From contig JAAZNF010000080.1 in the NCBI GenBank assembly GCA_012798435.1, forward strand, positions 1 to 58,948: a stretch of 58,948 nucleotides of DNA. The letters are read 5' to 3'. Both the position numbers and the translations under genes were made by a program. The notes under the pieces were generated by a model, which was not told where the DNA came from, did no database searches, and saw nothing but the letters and a program-made list of their open reading frames with translations. This DNA is from Myxococcales bacterium (GTDB lineage Bacteria > Myxococcota > B64-G9). Below, one piece after another: positions 17,594 through 25,357 of this stretch (positions are counted from its first letter, which is position 1; each line of letters starts with the position of its first letter).

Positions 17594-17934
17594 CGTGTCT
17601 TCCACTGGATCTTTTCAAACTCTTTCGCGAGTTCTTCGTAGGAGACCGCGTGATCGACGACCTTGGGAATCACCACGATGTCGTGTCCTTCGGGCCACTT
17701 GTCCCGGTTCTTCCTGAAAACCTCGCGGATGAGGCGCTTGAAACGATTTCTCTGCACGCTCTTGCCGAATTTTCGGCTCACCGCGACGCCCAGCCTGGAT
17801 CTTCCATGGTTGTTCCTGTAGAGCACGACGATGAAGCTTTTACTGGAGTGTTTCCGGCCTCGAGTCTGTACCTTCAAGAACTCGGGGCGCTTCAGTAGAC
17901 GATCTGTCTTTTTGAACTTCTCACCAGAAGTCAC
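17590..17934 (-). CDS. rnpA: Ribonuclease P protein component
   Basis: RnpA is the protein subunit of RNase P, which trims tRNA 5' ends. The 114-residue protein includes the family signature [20 protein letters not shown] followed by [15 protein letters not shown], and the early [11 protein letters not shown] motif. The start is a GTG at 17932-17934 that overlaps the rpmH stop as GTGA. An open frame continues further upstream through rpmH but does not resemble RnpA. Coupling of rpmH, rnpA and yidD by 4-bp overlaps means one message drives all three. Confidence 0.95.
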   Translation of the reverse strand: MTSGEKFKKTDRLLKRPEFLKVQTRGRKHSSKSFIVVLYRNNHGRSRLGVAVSRKFGKSVQRNRFKRLIREVFRKNRDKWPEGHDIVVIPKVVDHAVSYEELAKEFEKIQWKTR

Positions 17935-18083
17935 TTGGGGCTCGATAACTTTACCGCCAGTCGCTTCCGTCCCTTCTGCCGCCGACTCTTCAACACCTTC
18001 TTGCCTCCCGCCGTCTTCATCCTGGCCCGGAAGCCATGAGTCCGAATGCGCTTGATTCGGCTTGGCTGATATGTCCTCTTCAT
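17931..18083 (-). CDS. rpmH: 50S ribosomal protein L34
   Basis: The 50-residue basic protein begins [19 protein letters not shown] and continues [19 protein letters not shown], the nearly invariant L34 sequence. Five extra residues (LSSPK) follow the usual end RLAVK. The gene lies in a different frame from rnpA and is easily overlooked because longer frames cross it. Its ATG follows AGGAGG with 7-nt spacing, but that site is inside a stable inverted repeat (18088-18126). Confidence 0.97.
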   Translation of the reverse strand: MKRTYQPSRIKRIRTHGFRARMKTAGGKKVLKSRRQKGRKRLAVKLSSPK

Positions 18084-18087
18084 TTTT

Positions 18088-18126
18088 GTGCCTCCTGGGT
18101 TGTGTCACCCTGAAAATAGGAGGCAC
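18088..18126 (-). promoter_or_regulatory. rpmH: rpmH leader hairpin pairing the ribosome-binding site
   Basis: In the rpmH message GTGCCTCCT (18126-18118) pairs perfectly with AGGAGGCAC (18096-18088). The second arm contains the AGGAGG ribosome-binding site. Inside the loop GGGT and ACCC can form a second short stem. Pairing would hide the site from ribosomes, as in known r-protein leader controls, though no known leader class is recognised. Confidence 0.6.
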
Positions 18127-18131
18127 AATGA

Positions 18132-18159
18132 ACCATAGTATGGTATCCGTGTCAAGCAA
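18132..18159 (-). promoter_or_regulatory. Possible rpmH operon promoter
   Basis: On the minus strand TTGCTT (18159-18154) and TATGGT (18137-18132) are separated by 16 bp. This is a weak sigma-70-like pair about 50 bp before the rpmH ATG and just ahead of the leader hairpin. Confidence 0.3.
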
Positions 18160-18315
18160 GATACATCGGAGCCGCGGTTCGTTTTTTCTCTTGCAAAAGG
18201 ATTTTTTTTCTGGTACACGCTCAACCTTCGAAGATCTTCATTTCTTTCAGAAGCGGTGTAGAAAAACTGTTGATATTTTCTTGTAACTATAAGACTTTTT
18301 TGATGTTCTTTGTGT

Positions 18316-18324
18316 TGTGGAAAA
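18316..18324 (-). promoter_or_regulatory. DnaA box near the dnaA start
   Basis: TGTGGAAAA is the complement of TTTTCCACA and fits the TTWTNCACA DnaA-box pattern. It lies 22 bp before the dnaA ATG inside a small palindrome (GTTGT-GGAAAA-ACAAC, 18314-18329). A site here would allow DnaA to repress its own gene or serve as part of the origin. Confidence 0.5.
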
Positions 18325-18345
18325 ACAACTGGTGACGAAGATTCC

Positions 18346-19731
18346 ATGATCACTGACGAGGCACAGGACGTCTGGAACAAGATTCTCTCTTCCATCGAGA
18401 AGAGGCTGAACCAGAAAAACTTCTCGACCTGGATCCGCCCTCTCAAACTCTTGGATTTCTCCGGCGACACCGCCATCATCGGCGTCCCCGATCGTTTCAC
18501 TCGGGACTGGATCAAGGATCACGGTTTCAAAGACATCCTGCAAGAAGAGTTTTCTTCTCTTTCGACGGCTCAGGTCCAGGTGGTCCTGCGCATCACTGAC
18601 GAACCTCGGGAAGTCCCTCTCGACAAGGAAGAGATATTGGCTCTCGAGTCCAAGCAAGACGACGCGTCGAAAAAACCCGTCGACGTGTCTCGTAGCCTAT
18701 CTGATACGGTCCGCGACGTCGGTTTGAACCCGAGGTACACATTCGACCAATTTGTCGTTGGCAATTCCAACCAGTTCGCCTTCGCGTCCTGCATGAGCGT
18801 CGCCGAAAATCCCGGGACCTCCTATAACCCCCTTTTCATCTATGGCGGGGCCGGACTCGGCAAGACGCACCTCTTGAACGCCGTGGGTCATCGGGTTCTC
18901 GAGCTGAACTCCTCCCGTCGCGTCATCTACGTCACGACCGAGACCTTCACCAACGAATTCATCAACACCATCCGCTTCATGAAGACCGATAAGTTTCGTG
19001 AAAAATATCGCGACCGCTGCGATATCCTTCTGGTCGACGACATACAGTTCATCGCCGACAAGGATCGAACCCAGGAAGAGTTTTTTCACACATTCAACAC
19101 TCTCTACGAATCTCGCAGACAAATCGTCATCACGTCGGATCGCTATCCTCACGAGATCCCCGGCCTCGAGGACCGCCTCAAGACCCGCTTTCAATGGGGA
19201 ATCATCGCCGACATCCAACCGCCGGACATCGAAACGAGGATCGCCATCATTCAAAAGAAAGCGGACGTTGAAAACCTGGATATACCGGACGACGTTGCCA
19301 TGTTCATCGCGTCCTCCGCGAAATCCAGCATCCGTGAGATCGAGGGTTCTCTGAAGCGTCTCGGCGCTTTTTCTTCCATGTACGGAAAGCCTATCACTCT
19401 CGATTTCGCCAGGGAGATCCTGAAGGACACGCTCGGTGGCCAACCATCCATCTCCATCTCTGATGTCCAAAAGGTGGTCGCAAATTATTTCAACATCAAA
19501 ATCAGTGACTTGACTGGCGACAGGAGGCACCGTTCCGTCTCTCGACCTCGACAGATCGCCATGTTCATCTGTAGAAAAGTCCTCAACTTCAGCTTCCCCG
19601 ACATCGGCCTCCGTTTCAACAAGGATCATTCTTCTGTCATCGCCGCGACGAGGAACATCGAAAACCTCATAAATCAGGACAATTCCATAAGGGATTCAAT
19701 CGAATCCATCAAGAGGCAACTTGGTTTCTAA
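18346..19731 (+). CDS. dnaA: Chromosomal replication initiator DnaA
   Basis: DnaA binds DnaA boxes and opens the origin. The 461-residue protein has domain I (WNKILSSIEKRLNQKNFSTW), a short linker, an AAA+ domain III with Walker A GGAGLGKT at residues 167-174, Walker B ILLVDDIQF, and domain IV with the box-binding motif DHSSVI from about residue 427. The ATG at 18346 follows a weak GGTGACGAAG. An earlier in-frame start at 18310 would add 12 residues with no homology. It is divergent from rpmH and the first gene of the rightward replication group. Confidence 0.98.
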   Translation: MITDEAQDVWNKILSSIEKRLNQKNFSTWIRPLKLLDFSGDTAIIGVPDRFTRDWIKDHGFKDILQEEFSSLSTAQVQVVLRITDEPREVPLDKEEILALESKQDDASKKPVDVSRSLSDTVRDVGLNPRYTFDQFVVGNSNQFAFASCMSVAENPGTSYNPLFIYGGAGLGKTHLLNAVGHRVLELNSSRRVIYVTTETFTNEFINTIRFMKTDKFREKYRDRCDILLVDDIQFIADKDRTQEEFFHTFNTLYESRRQIVITSDRYPHEIPGLEDRLKTRFQWGIIADIQPPDIETRIAIIQKKADVENLDIPDDVAMFIASSAKSSIREIEGSLKRLGAFSSMYGKPITLDFAREILKDTLGGQPSISISDVQKVVANYFNIKISDLTGDRRHRSVSRPRQIAMFICRKVLNFSFPDIGLRFNKDHSSVIAATRNIENLINQDNSIRDSIESIKRQLGF

Positions 19732-19967
19732 TATGCAAATGTTGTTTCCCAGTGAAAAAAGATGTATCTTTTCTGTGAAAAATATTTTTTACCATTTTTT
19801 CAACAACATTCTTACCTGTTTTCTTTTCGTGTCACTTTCTTTTATTTATTTGAATTATTTTCATTTTTATCGTTTTCAACTTATTTTTTCATGACTACTT
19901 CTATTATTTTTTATTTTATATAAGGAATTCTTTCTCTTAATCCACTCTCCTTTTTTGGGAGGTATTT
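19732..19967. other. AT-rich dnaA-dnaN spacer, candidate oriC
   Basis: The 236-bp spacer is extremely rich in A and T, with long T runs, in a window that is otherwise GC rich. It contains TGTGAAAAA at 19774-19782, a match to the inverted DnaA box TTWTNCACA, and AGTGAAAAA at 19752-19760 with one mismatch. These are properties of a DNA unwinding element. The strands of the genes on both sides diverge from just left of dnaA, which places the origin in this spacer or in the rpmH-dnaA gap. dnaN has GGGAGG close to its ATG at the right end. Confidence 0.5.
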
Positions 19968-21092
19968 ATGGAATTCACGATTTCTACCGAAGAGCTTTCC
20001 AAGGGCCTATACAGAGCTCAGGGTATCGTCGAGAAGAAATCCGGTATGCCGATTCTATCCAACGTCCTTTTCGTCGCAACGCCTGATCAGAAGATCACCA
20101 TCTCCGCCACAGACCTCGAAATCAGCATGATCGGCGAGTACAAAGCTGAAGTTAAAACCGAAGGTCGAGTGACTGTAAGCGCAAAACACCTGTATGAAAT
20201 CGTCCGATACATGCCCAAGGGACAGCTGAAAATCAAAAAGCTCGATAACAATTGGGCGGAGGTAAGATCAGGGAGCATCGAGTACAAGATCATGGGGATG
20301 CCTGCGGAAGATTTCCAGAACATCCCCGAGGTCAATCTGTCGGAACTTGCAGAGATTGATTGCTCCAGCCTGAAGAAATTGATTTCAAAAACTATCTATT
20401 CAATCTCAAACGACGAAACAAGATACGTCTTGAATGGCGCATACCTCGAATCTGTGGGCGATTCCGCTCTGAGAATGGTTGCCACGGATGGACACAGGCT
20501 CGCGATGATGGATGTCGATACAAAAGACAAAATTCTACAAAAGATCTTTACGAAAGGTATCATCATCCCCAAGAAGGGCCTCATTGAGATGCAGCGACTC
20601 CTGGAGTCCGATCAGGTAAAGTGCAAGATTGGTATCGACAAGAATTCATTGATCTTTCACATGGATTCACTGACCATCGTCATGCGCTTGCTCGAAGGCA
20701 CATTCCCTGAATACAACCACGTCATTCCAAAAGATCTCAAGACAAAGATCGTTCTTGACAGAAAATCATTCTTTGAGAGTCTCCGGAGAGTCAGCATTCT
20801 GGCCCAGGACAGAACGGATCGAACCTTGTCGATAAAGCTGAATCTGAACAAGGGAAAGATGCAAGTCACGACCAACAACCCAGACCTCGGTGAAGCTCGA
20901 GAAGACATATCAATCGATTACAACGGTAAGGAGTTCTCTGTTGGCTTCAACGCCAGGTATCTCATGGATGCCTTGTCATCTATCGAGACCGAGAAGGTCG
21001 ATTTCTCAATCGAGGACGATTTGTCACCAGGGATGCTGAAGCCATTCGATGACAAGACTTATACATGTGTCGTCATGCCGATGAGAATATAA
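19968..21092 (+). CDS. dnaN: DNA polymerase III beta sliding clamp
   Basis: DnaN forms the dimeric ring that tethers DNA polymerase to the template. The 374-residue length and three-fold internal domain repeat match the family: an N-terminal segment LSKGLYRAQGIVEKKSGMPI, middle ATDGHRLAMMDVDT with the ATDGHRL signature, and the C-terminal end KTYTCVVMPMRI, which is the hallmark VMPMR. GGGAGG precedes the ATG. The coding sequence is visibly less GC rich than genes elsewhere in the window. Confidence 0.98.
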   Translation: MEFTISTEELSKGLYRAQGIVEKKSGMPILSNVLFVATPDQKITISATDLEISMIGEYKAEVKTEGRVTVSAKHLYEIVRYMPKGQLKIKKLDNNWAEVRSGSIEYKIMGMPAEDFQNIPEVNLSELAEIDCSSLKKLISKTIYSISNDETRYVLNGAYLESVGDSALRMVATDGHRLAMMDVDTKDKILQKIFTKGIIIPKKGLIEMQRLLESDQVKCKIGIDKNSLIFHMDSLTIVMRLLEGTFPEYNHVIPKDLKTKIVLDRKSFFESLRRVSILAQDRTDRTLSIKLNLNKGKMQVTTNNPDLGEAREDISIDYNGKEFSVGFNARYLMDALSSIETEKVDFSIEDDLSPGMLKPFDDKTYTCVVMPMRI

Positions 21093-21093
21093 A

Positions 21094-22203
21094 GTGTTTA
21101 TCACTGAGATTCGCACCAGGAATTTCAGAAACCTAGCTGATGAAAAAGTAGAATTTTTCGACGGAATCAATGTCCTGACGGGGAACAACGCTCAGGGTAA
21201 AACAAGCGTTCTTGAGGCGATTTCTATTCTTGGCAACCTCCATTCATTTCGAACGAGAAGGTTACGAGAAGTCATTCGATTTGGTGAGAAGAACTCAGAC
21301 ATTTTCGGAAAATTCACCAGAAGTGGAGTAGAGGACGAGCTTTTGATTCGAATCGATGGTCTCGGAAGAAGAATCATCAGGAGCGGAAAACAAGTAAAGG
21401 ACATTGCGGAAGTTTTGGGTTGCTTTCCGGTGAGTTCGTTCTCACCCGATGATATCGACATCATAAAGGGCGGGTCATTGGTGAGAAGAAGGTTTCTCGA
21501 TAAAGGATGTATAACTCTTTTCAGACATTTTTTCGAAAATCACAGGGCATATTACAAGGCGTTGCTTTCCAGGAATCGGATCATCAAAACGCAAGGCGTG
21601 CCAGAAGACGATTTGCTGAAATCATATGAAAGTGTCATGGCTGTCTCGGGAATAGAATTGACAAAAATGAGGAGGTCGCTTGTAAACATATTGAGAACAT
21701 CGATACGTAGAAAAAATTTCTTAGAAAATAAAGGCGCAATTGTTGATATAAAATACAAGAGCGGAATTTATAGCGAAAAAGATGTCGCGGGAGACGAAGA
21801 CGAATACCGTAGGCTGCTTTTTGACAAGAGGTCGATAGATTTCCAGAGGGGCTTTACCACGATTGGCCCACATAGAGACGACTTCGTGATAATGATCGAC
21901 GGACATCCCGCGAGGGAATTTGCGTCTCAGGGACAAAAACGTTTGCTGGCGATATCGATGTTGTTGTCATTGATCGAGGAGACGAGGAAAGCGGAAAACA
22001 CGCCAGTGCTATTGCTCGACGACGTCTCATCAGAGCTCGACAGTAAAAACCGCAGGGAACTGTACAATGAGCTGTCGAGGATCGGGGGACAGATACTTTT
22101 GACAACGACGGATTCATCGTTGTACGAGGAAATCGAAATACCGATCAGAATCTATCATGTAGAAACAGGCCGTTGTACGATCAAAATGGAGAGGAATATT
22201 TGA
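21094..22203 (+). CDS. recF: DNA replication and repair protein RecF
   Basis: RecF is an SMC-like ATPase that helps load RecA at gaps. The 369-residue protein has Walker A GNNAQGKTSVLEAI near residue 30, the ABC signature region ASQGQKRLLAISMLLSL, and Walker B PVLLLDDVSSELD. The GTG start lies one base after the dnaN stop. The order dnaA-dnaN-recF is typical, but gyrB does not follow here. A sodium symporter is coupled to the recF stop instead. The GC content is low, as in dnaN. Confidence 0.96.
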   Translation: MFITEIRTRNFRNLADEKVEFFDGINVLTGNNAQGKTSVLEAISILGNLHSFRTRRLREVIRFGEKNSDIFGKFTRSGVEDELLIRIDGLGRRIIRSGKQVKDIAEVLGCFPVSSFSPDDIDIIKGGSLVRRRFLDKGCITLFRHFFENHRAYYKALLSRNRIIKTQGVPEDDLLKSYESVMAVSGIELTKMRRSLVNILRTSIRRKNFLENKGAIVDIKYKSGIYSEKDVAGDEDEYRRLLFDKRSIDFQRGFTTIGPHRDDFVIMIDGHPAREFASQGQKRLLAISMLLSLIEETRKAENTPVLLLDDVSSELDSKNRRELYNELSRIGGQILLTTTDSSLYEEIEIPIRIYHVETGRCTIKMERNI

Positions 22204-23903
22204 CAGTTCTGGACTGGTCGATCGTCTCTGTTTTCCTGTTGGCATCGTTGTGGATAGGTGTTTTGTTTACAAGACGCGCGGGCAAGAACACCTCGGAGTT
22301 CTTCCTCTCGGGTCGCAGTCTGCCGTGGTGGGCGCTGGGGACGTCCATGGTGGCAACAACATTCGCGGCAGACACACCGCTTGCCGTCACGGAATACGTG
22401 AGAAAAGACGGAATATGGGCAAACTGGTTCTGGTGGACGCTGGCCATTGGTCACGTTCTCTCGGCCCTGGTGTTTTCCAGGCTCTGGCGAAGAGCGGGGG
22501 TTCTGACGGACAACGAGCTCATCGAGCTGCGATACGATGGTCGCGCCGCGGCCTTCCTGAGGGGCTTCAAGGCGATTTACTTCTCGACGGTCTACAACTT
22601 CATCGTGATGGGATGGGTCACGGCGGCCATGTCCACGGTGTTTTCGGCTTTCCTCGACATCCCCATCGCTTGGTCGGTCGTGATATCACTCACGGTCGCC
22701 GGCGTATACTCTCTATTGTCGGGGCTGTGGGGTGTCGTGGCCACCGACATCTTCCAGTTTTTGGTCGCCATGGTCGGATCGGTGGCCTTCGCGATCATCG
22801 CCTCAGCGCGTGCCGGCGGGATGGAGAGCCTGGTTGAAAACTTGAACGCCAACGGATTCACCGAACGGTTGCGGATGCTGCCATCGATGAGCGCCGGCAG
22901 CGAAGTCTGGCTCACCTTCCTGGTGTATGTGGGGATCATGTGGTGGGCCAACCACGGCGCCGATGGGGGTGGGTACATCATCCAACGCATGCTTGCGGCC
23001 AAGGACGAGAAGCACGCGCTGATCGGGACTTCCTGGTTTGCGCTGGCGCATTATGTGCTTCGCATGTGGCCGTGGATCGTCGTGGCGCTGGCGTCGCTCG
23101 TGCTACTGCCGAAACTGACGGCGCACCCGGAGACGATCTCTGATCGTCAGGCGTACCCGGCGCTGATGGCCGCCCTGCTTCCTTCGGGATGGCGCGGGGT
23201 TTTCGTGGCGGTTTTTCTGGCGGCCTACATGTCGACCATGGTCACCCATATCAACTGGGGTGCGTCATACATGGTTCACGACGTGTACCGGAGATTCATG
23301 TGCCCGGACGCTGACGAGAAGAAGCTGGTGCGCCTTTCTCGCGTCTTGTCGGTGGCGAACTTGCTCCTGGGAGGATTGATCGCGCTGTTCATCGAGCGCA
23401 TCACGGCGGCCTGGGAGCTGGTGTGGGCCATGGGTGCGGGCCTGGGTCTGGTGCTCATCCTGCGTTGGTTCTGGTGGCGGATCAATGCCTGGTCGGAGAT
23501 CTTCGCCATGGCCACGTCGTTCGCGATCACCGCCGGTATTTTCGTATACGACATCGTGGCCAAGGCACAGACGCCTTTATACCTCAAGGCGGTCATCGTG
23601 GTCTTCGGCTCCATGGTCGTGATGTTGACCGCCACTCTCCTTTCGAAACCGGTGAGCCGTGAAAAATTGGAGGCCTTTTACCGTCGAGTGCGGCCCGGCG
23701 GGTTCTGGCCTTTTTCGGGTGGCGGGTTCGGCCACCGTTTATGGATCGCCTGGCTCGGAGGCGTGCTGGCCATCTATTGCATGATGTTTCTGTTGGGAAG
23801 CCTTGTATTGCGCGACTTCGAAGCTGTCGTCTGGCAGGGAGCGCTGCTTTCGGTCGGCGTGCTGATGCTCTATTGGGGTCTGCGGCGATACAGTTTTTCT
23901 TGA
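22200..23903 (+). CDS. Sodium:solute symporter family protein, TTG start
   Basis: The 567-residue integral membrane protein belongs to the SSS family of sodium-coupled uptake carriers for sugars, amino acids or similar. About 13 hydrophobic segments are visible, beginning DWSIVSVFLLASLWIGVLF. SEFFLSGRSLPWWALG is the family signature after TM1. Family-typical Gly-rich segments (SGLWGVVATDIFQF) follow. The TTG at 22200 overlaps the recF stop (TTGA) and has GGAGAGG six bases before it, so it is preferred over an upstream in-frame start inside recF. The solute is not predictable. Such coupling to recF is unusual. Confidence 0.9.
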   Translation: MTVLDWSIVSVFLLASLWIGVLFTRRAGKNTSEFFLSGRSLPWWALGTSMVATTFAADTPLAVTEYVRKDGIWANWFWWTLAIGHVLSALVFSRLWRRAGVLTDNELIELRYDGRAAAFLRGFKAIYFSTVYNFIVMGWVTAAMSTVFSAFLDIPIAWSVVISLTVAGVYSLLSGLWGVVATDIFQFLVAMVGSVAFAIIASARAGGMESLVENLNANGFTERLRMLPSMSAGSEVWLTFLVYVGIMWWANHGADGGGYIIQRMLAAKDEKHALIGTSWFALAHYVLRMWPWIVVALASLVLLPKLTAHPETISDRQAYPALMAALLPSGWRGVFVAVFLAAYMSTMVTHINWGASYMVHDVYRRFMCPDADEKKLVRLSRVLSVANLLLGGLIALFIERITAAWELVWAMGAGLGLVLILRWFWWRINAWSEIFAMATSFAITAGIFVYDIVAKAQTPLYLKAVIVVFGSMVVMLTATLLSKPVSREKLEAFYRRVRPGGFWPFSGGGFGHRLWIAWLGGVLAIYCMMFLLGSLVLRDFEAVVWQGALLSVGVLMLYWGLRRYSFS

Positions 23904-23977
23904 TCGCACGGCTGTTTTGAGATACAAGGCGTCGCCTTTGACGCGAGGTGTGCTGTATTCAATCGGGAGGATCGGCC

Positions 23978-24244
23978 ATGAGAGATTCAGAGATTCGGAA
24001 ATACGCCCCCCCACTCGATGAAGAGGAGCGCGTGGTACAGGCTTCCGACTGGTTGCTGGCGCCAAGGAAGCCGCGCGATGCGGAAGAGAGCGATGATGAT
24101 GGGGAAGAAGTCGACGATGATTTCGATGATGAACTCGACGAGGAGGACTTCGACGATGATGTCGAGTCGGAGTTCGAGGATGATCTCGGAGATGATGACG
24201 AGTTCGAAGACGAGGAATACCCCGAAGACGAGGAAGACGAGTAG
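23978..24244 (+). CDS. Small highly acidic protein
   Basis: The 88-residue protein has a short ordinary N-terminus (MRDSEIRKYAPPLDEEERVV, then a Trp-containing QASDWLLAPRKPR) and then about 50 residues that are almost only Asp and Glu. It is not recognised. GGGAGG precedes the ATG, which supports translation. Such tails occur in proteins that mimic DNA or bind basic partners, but no role can be assigned. It is convergent with the DUF1611 gene, which ends 7 bp further on. Confidence 0.65.
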   Translation: MRDSEIRKYAPPLDEEERVVQASDWLLAPRKPRDAEESDDDGEEVDDDFDDELDEEDFDDDVESEFEDDLGDDDEFEDEEYPEDEEDE

Positions 24245-24250
24245 CGTAAC

Positions 24251-25339
24251 TCATTGGCGCCGCGGGAGAGAACGCAGGCGGCGAACAACGATATCCGTTA
24301 TCTTTTCAGGTCCATCGAGAAGGACATCCACGGCGGGGAGGCCGGTTTGCCGCTGAATCGAGCGGCAGGCGGCCCGGGTCTGGTCCGGCGTCAATCCCTC
24401 GTGATTCACGGTCACGGCGATCACGGGTTTTTGGGAGAGCAGCTCGACCGCGGCGATCTGCCGGGCCAACGGGTGCAAGCGATATCCTGGGAACCCATCG
24501 TAGTCTCTCCGGGACGGCGCGTGCTGCATGATCACCAGGTGGGGACGGGTGGCGGCGAGGATCTCGAAGCCCCCCGGATACGCGGGGTTCATCAGGCTTC
24601 CTTGTCCTTCGATCACCATCACCTTGGGTCGCTGCTCTCGCCAGGCCTTGACCACGGCGTGCTCGAGCTCGCCGGACACGAAGTCATTGACCAACGAGTC
24701 CAGGATGATCCCGTAGCGGGCGCCCTGTAACCATGCCGTCTGCCCGGTCCCGATCATCTCGGCCGATATGCCGCGCCGGTTCAGGTCGTCGACCACACGC
24801 CAGGCCGTCGTGCGCTTTCCCACCGCGGAGTCTGTGCCCAGCAAGGCGATGCGCAGCGATCCGACCTTCTCGATGTCCCCGCTGAAGAAATGCAAATCGC
24901 TGCGTGGCGGCGGCATGCGCACGTCGCGGATGCGCACGTGGTGGCGGCGGGCCAGGGATGCGAACTCTGGATCCTGTGACAAGAAGTCGTGCAAGCCGGA
25001 GTCGACGTGGAGGCGTGCGCGCAGCGCCTCGCGGATCTCCTTGCGGGCCCGCTCCGGCAAGCGGCCGCCATCGGGCGCGAGCCCGATCACCAGATGTGTC
25101 GGCCGCCGCTCAAAGTCGCGAAGCAAGGCCTGCTTCACGGTCGGCACAATCGGGATCCCCGACGCGCGTCCGTCCAGAAGCAGCCCCGCGTCATGTCCGG
25201 CGCAAGAGCGGTCGATCACGGCCAGGACGCGGTAGCGCCGCGTAAAGCGCACCAGGCCGTGGGCGGTCTTTCCGTTTGGAGTGGAGAAAGAGCCCTGGCA
25301 ATACACCAAGGCGTTGCCTTCGGGCCAACGGTTGGGCAT
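24251..25339 (-). CDS. DUF1611 / DgcN-like P-loop protein
   Basis: The 362-residue protein matches the DUF1611 family layout: an N-terminal Rossmann-like domain (about residues 1-150, with VIDRSCAGHDAG and GLAPDGGRLP) and a C-terminal P-loop domain with GTDSAVGKRTTAW at about 180. It also has EMIGTGQTAWLQG and VIEGQGSLMNPAYPGG. One member, DgcN, N-acetylates D-glutamate in marine bacteria. Whether this protein does so is unknown, and no DgcA-like epimerase is next to it. AGAGGGG precedes the ATG. The PLP-enzyme gene lies only 18 bp upstream on the same strand, so the two probably form one pathway. Confidence 0.8.
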   Translation of the reverse strand: MPNRWPEGNALVYCQGSFSTPNGKTAHGLVRFTRRYRVLAVIDRSCAGHDAGLLLDGRASGIPIVPTVKQALLRDFERRPTHLVIGLAPDGGRLPERARKEIREALRARLHVDSGLHDFLSQDPEFASLARRHHVRIRDVRMPPPRSDLHFFSGDIEKVGSLRIALLGTDSAVGKRTTAWRVVDDLNRRGISAEMIGTGQTAWLQGARYGIILDSLVNDFVSGELEHAVVKAWREQRPKVMVIEGQGSLMNPAYPGGFEILAATRPHLVIMQHAPSRRDYDGFPGYRLHPLARQIAAVELLSQKPVIAVTVNHEGLTPDQTRAACRSIQRQTGLPAVDVLLDGPEKITDIVVRRLRSLPRRQ

Positions 25340-25357
25340 GGGAAGCCCCTCTCTGTG

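Noticed and set aside
15696-17618. YidC with an 82-residue extra N-terminus
   Set aside because: The upstream part overlaps yidD in another frame. The family N-terminus MDKRTILAV starts at 17372.
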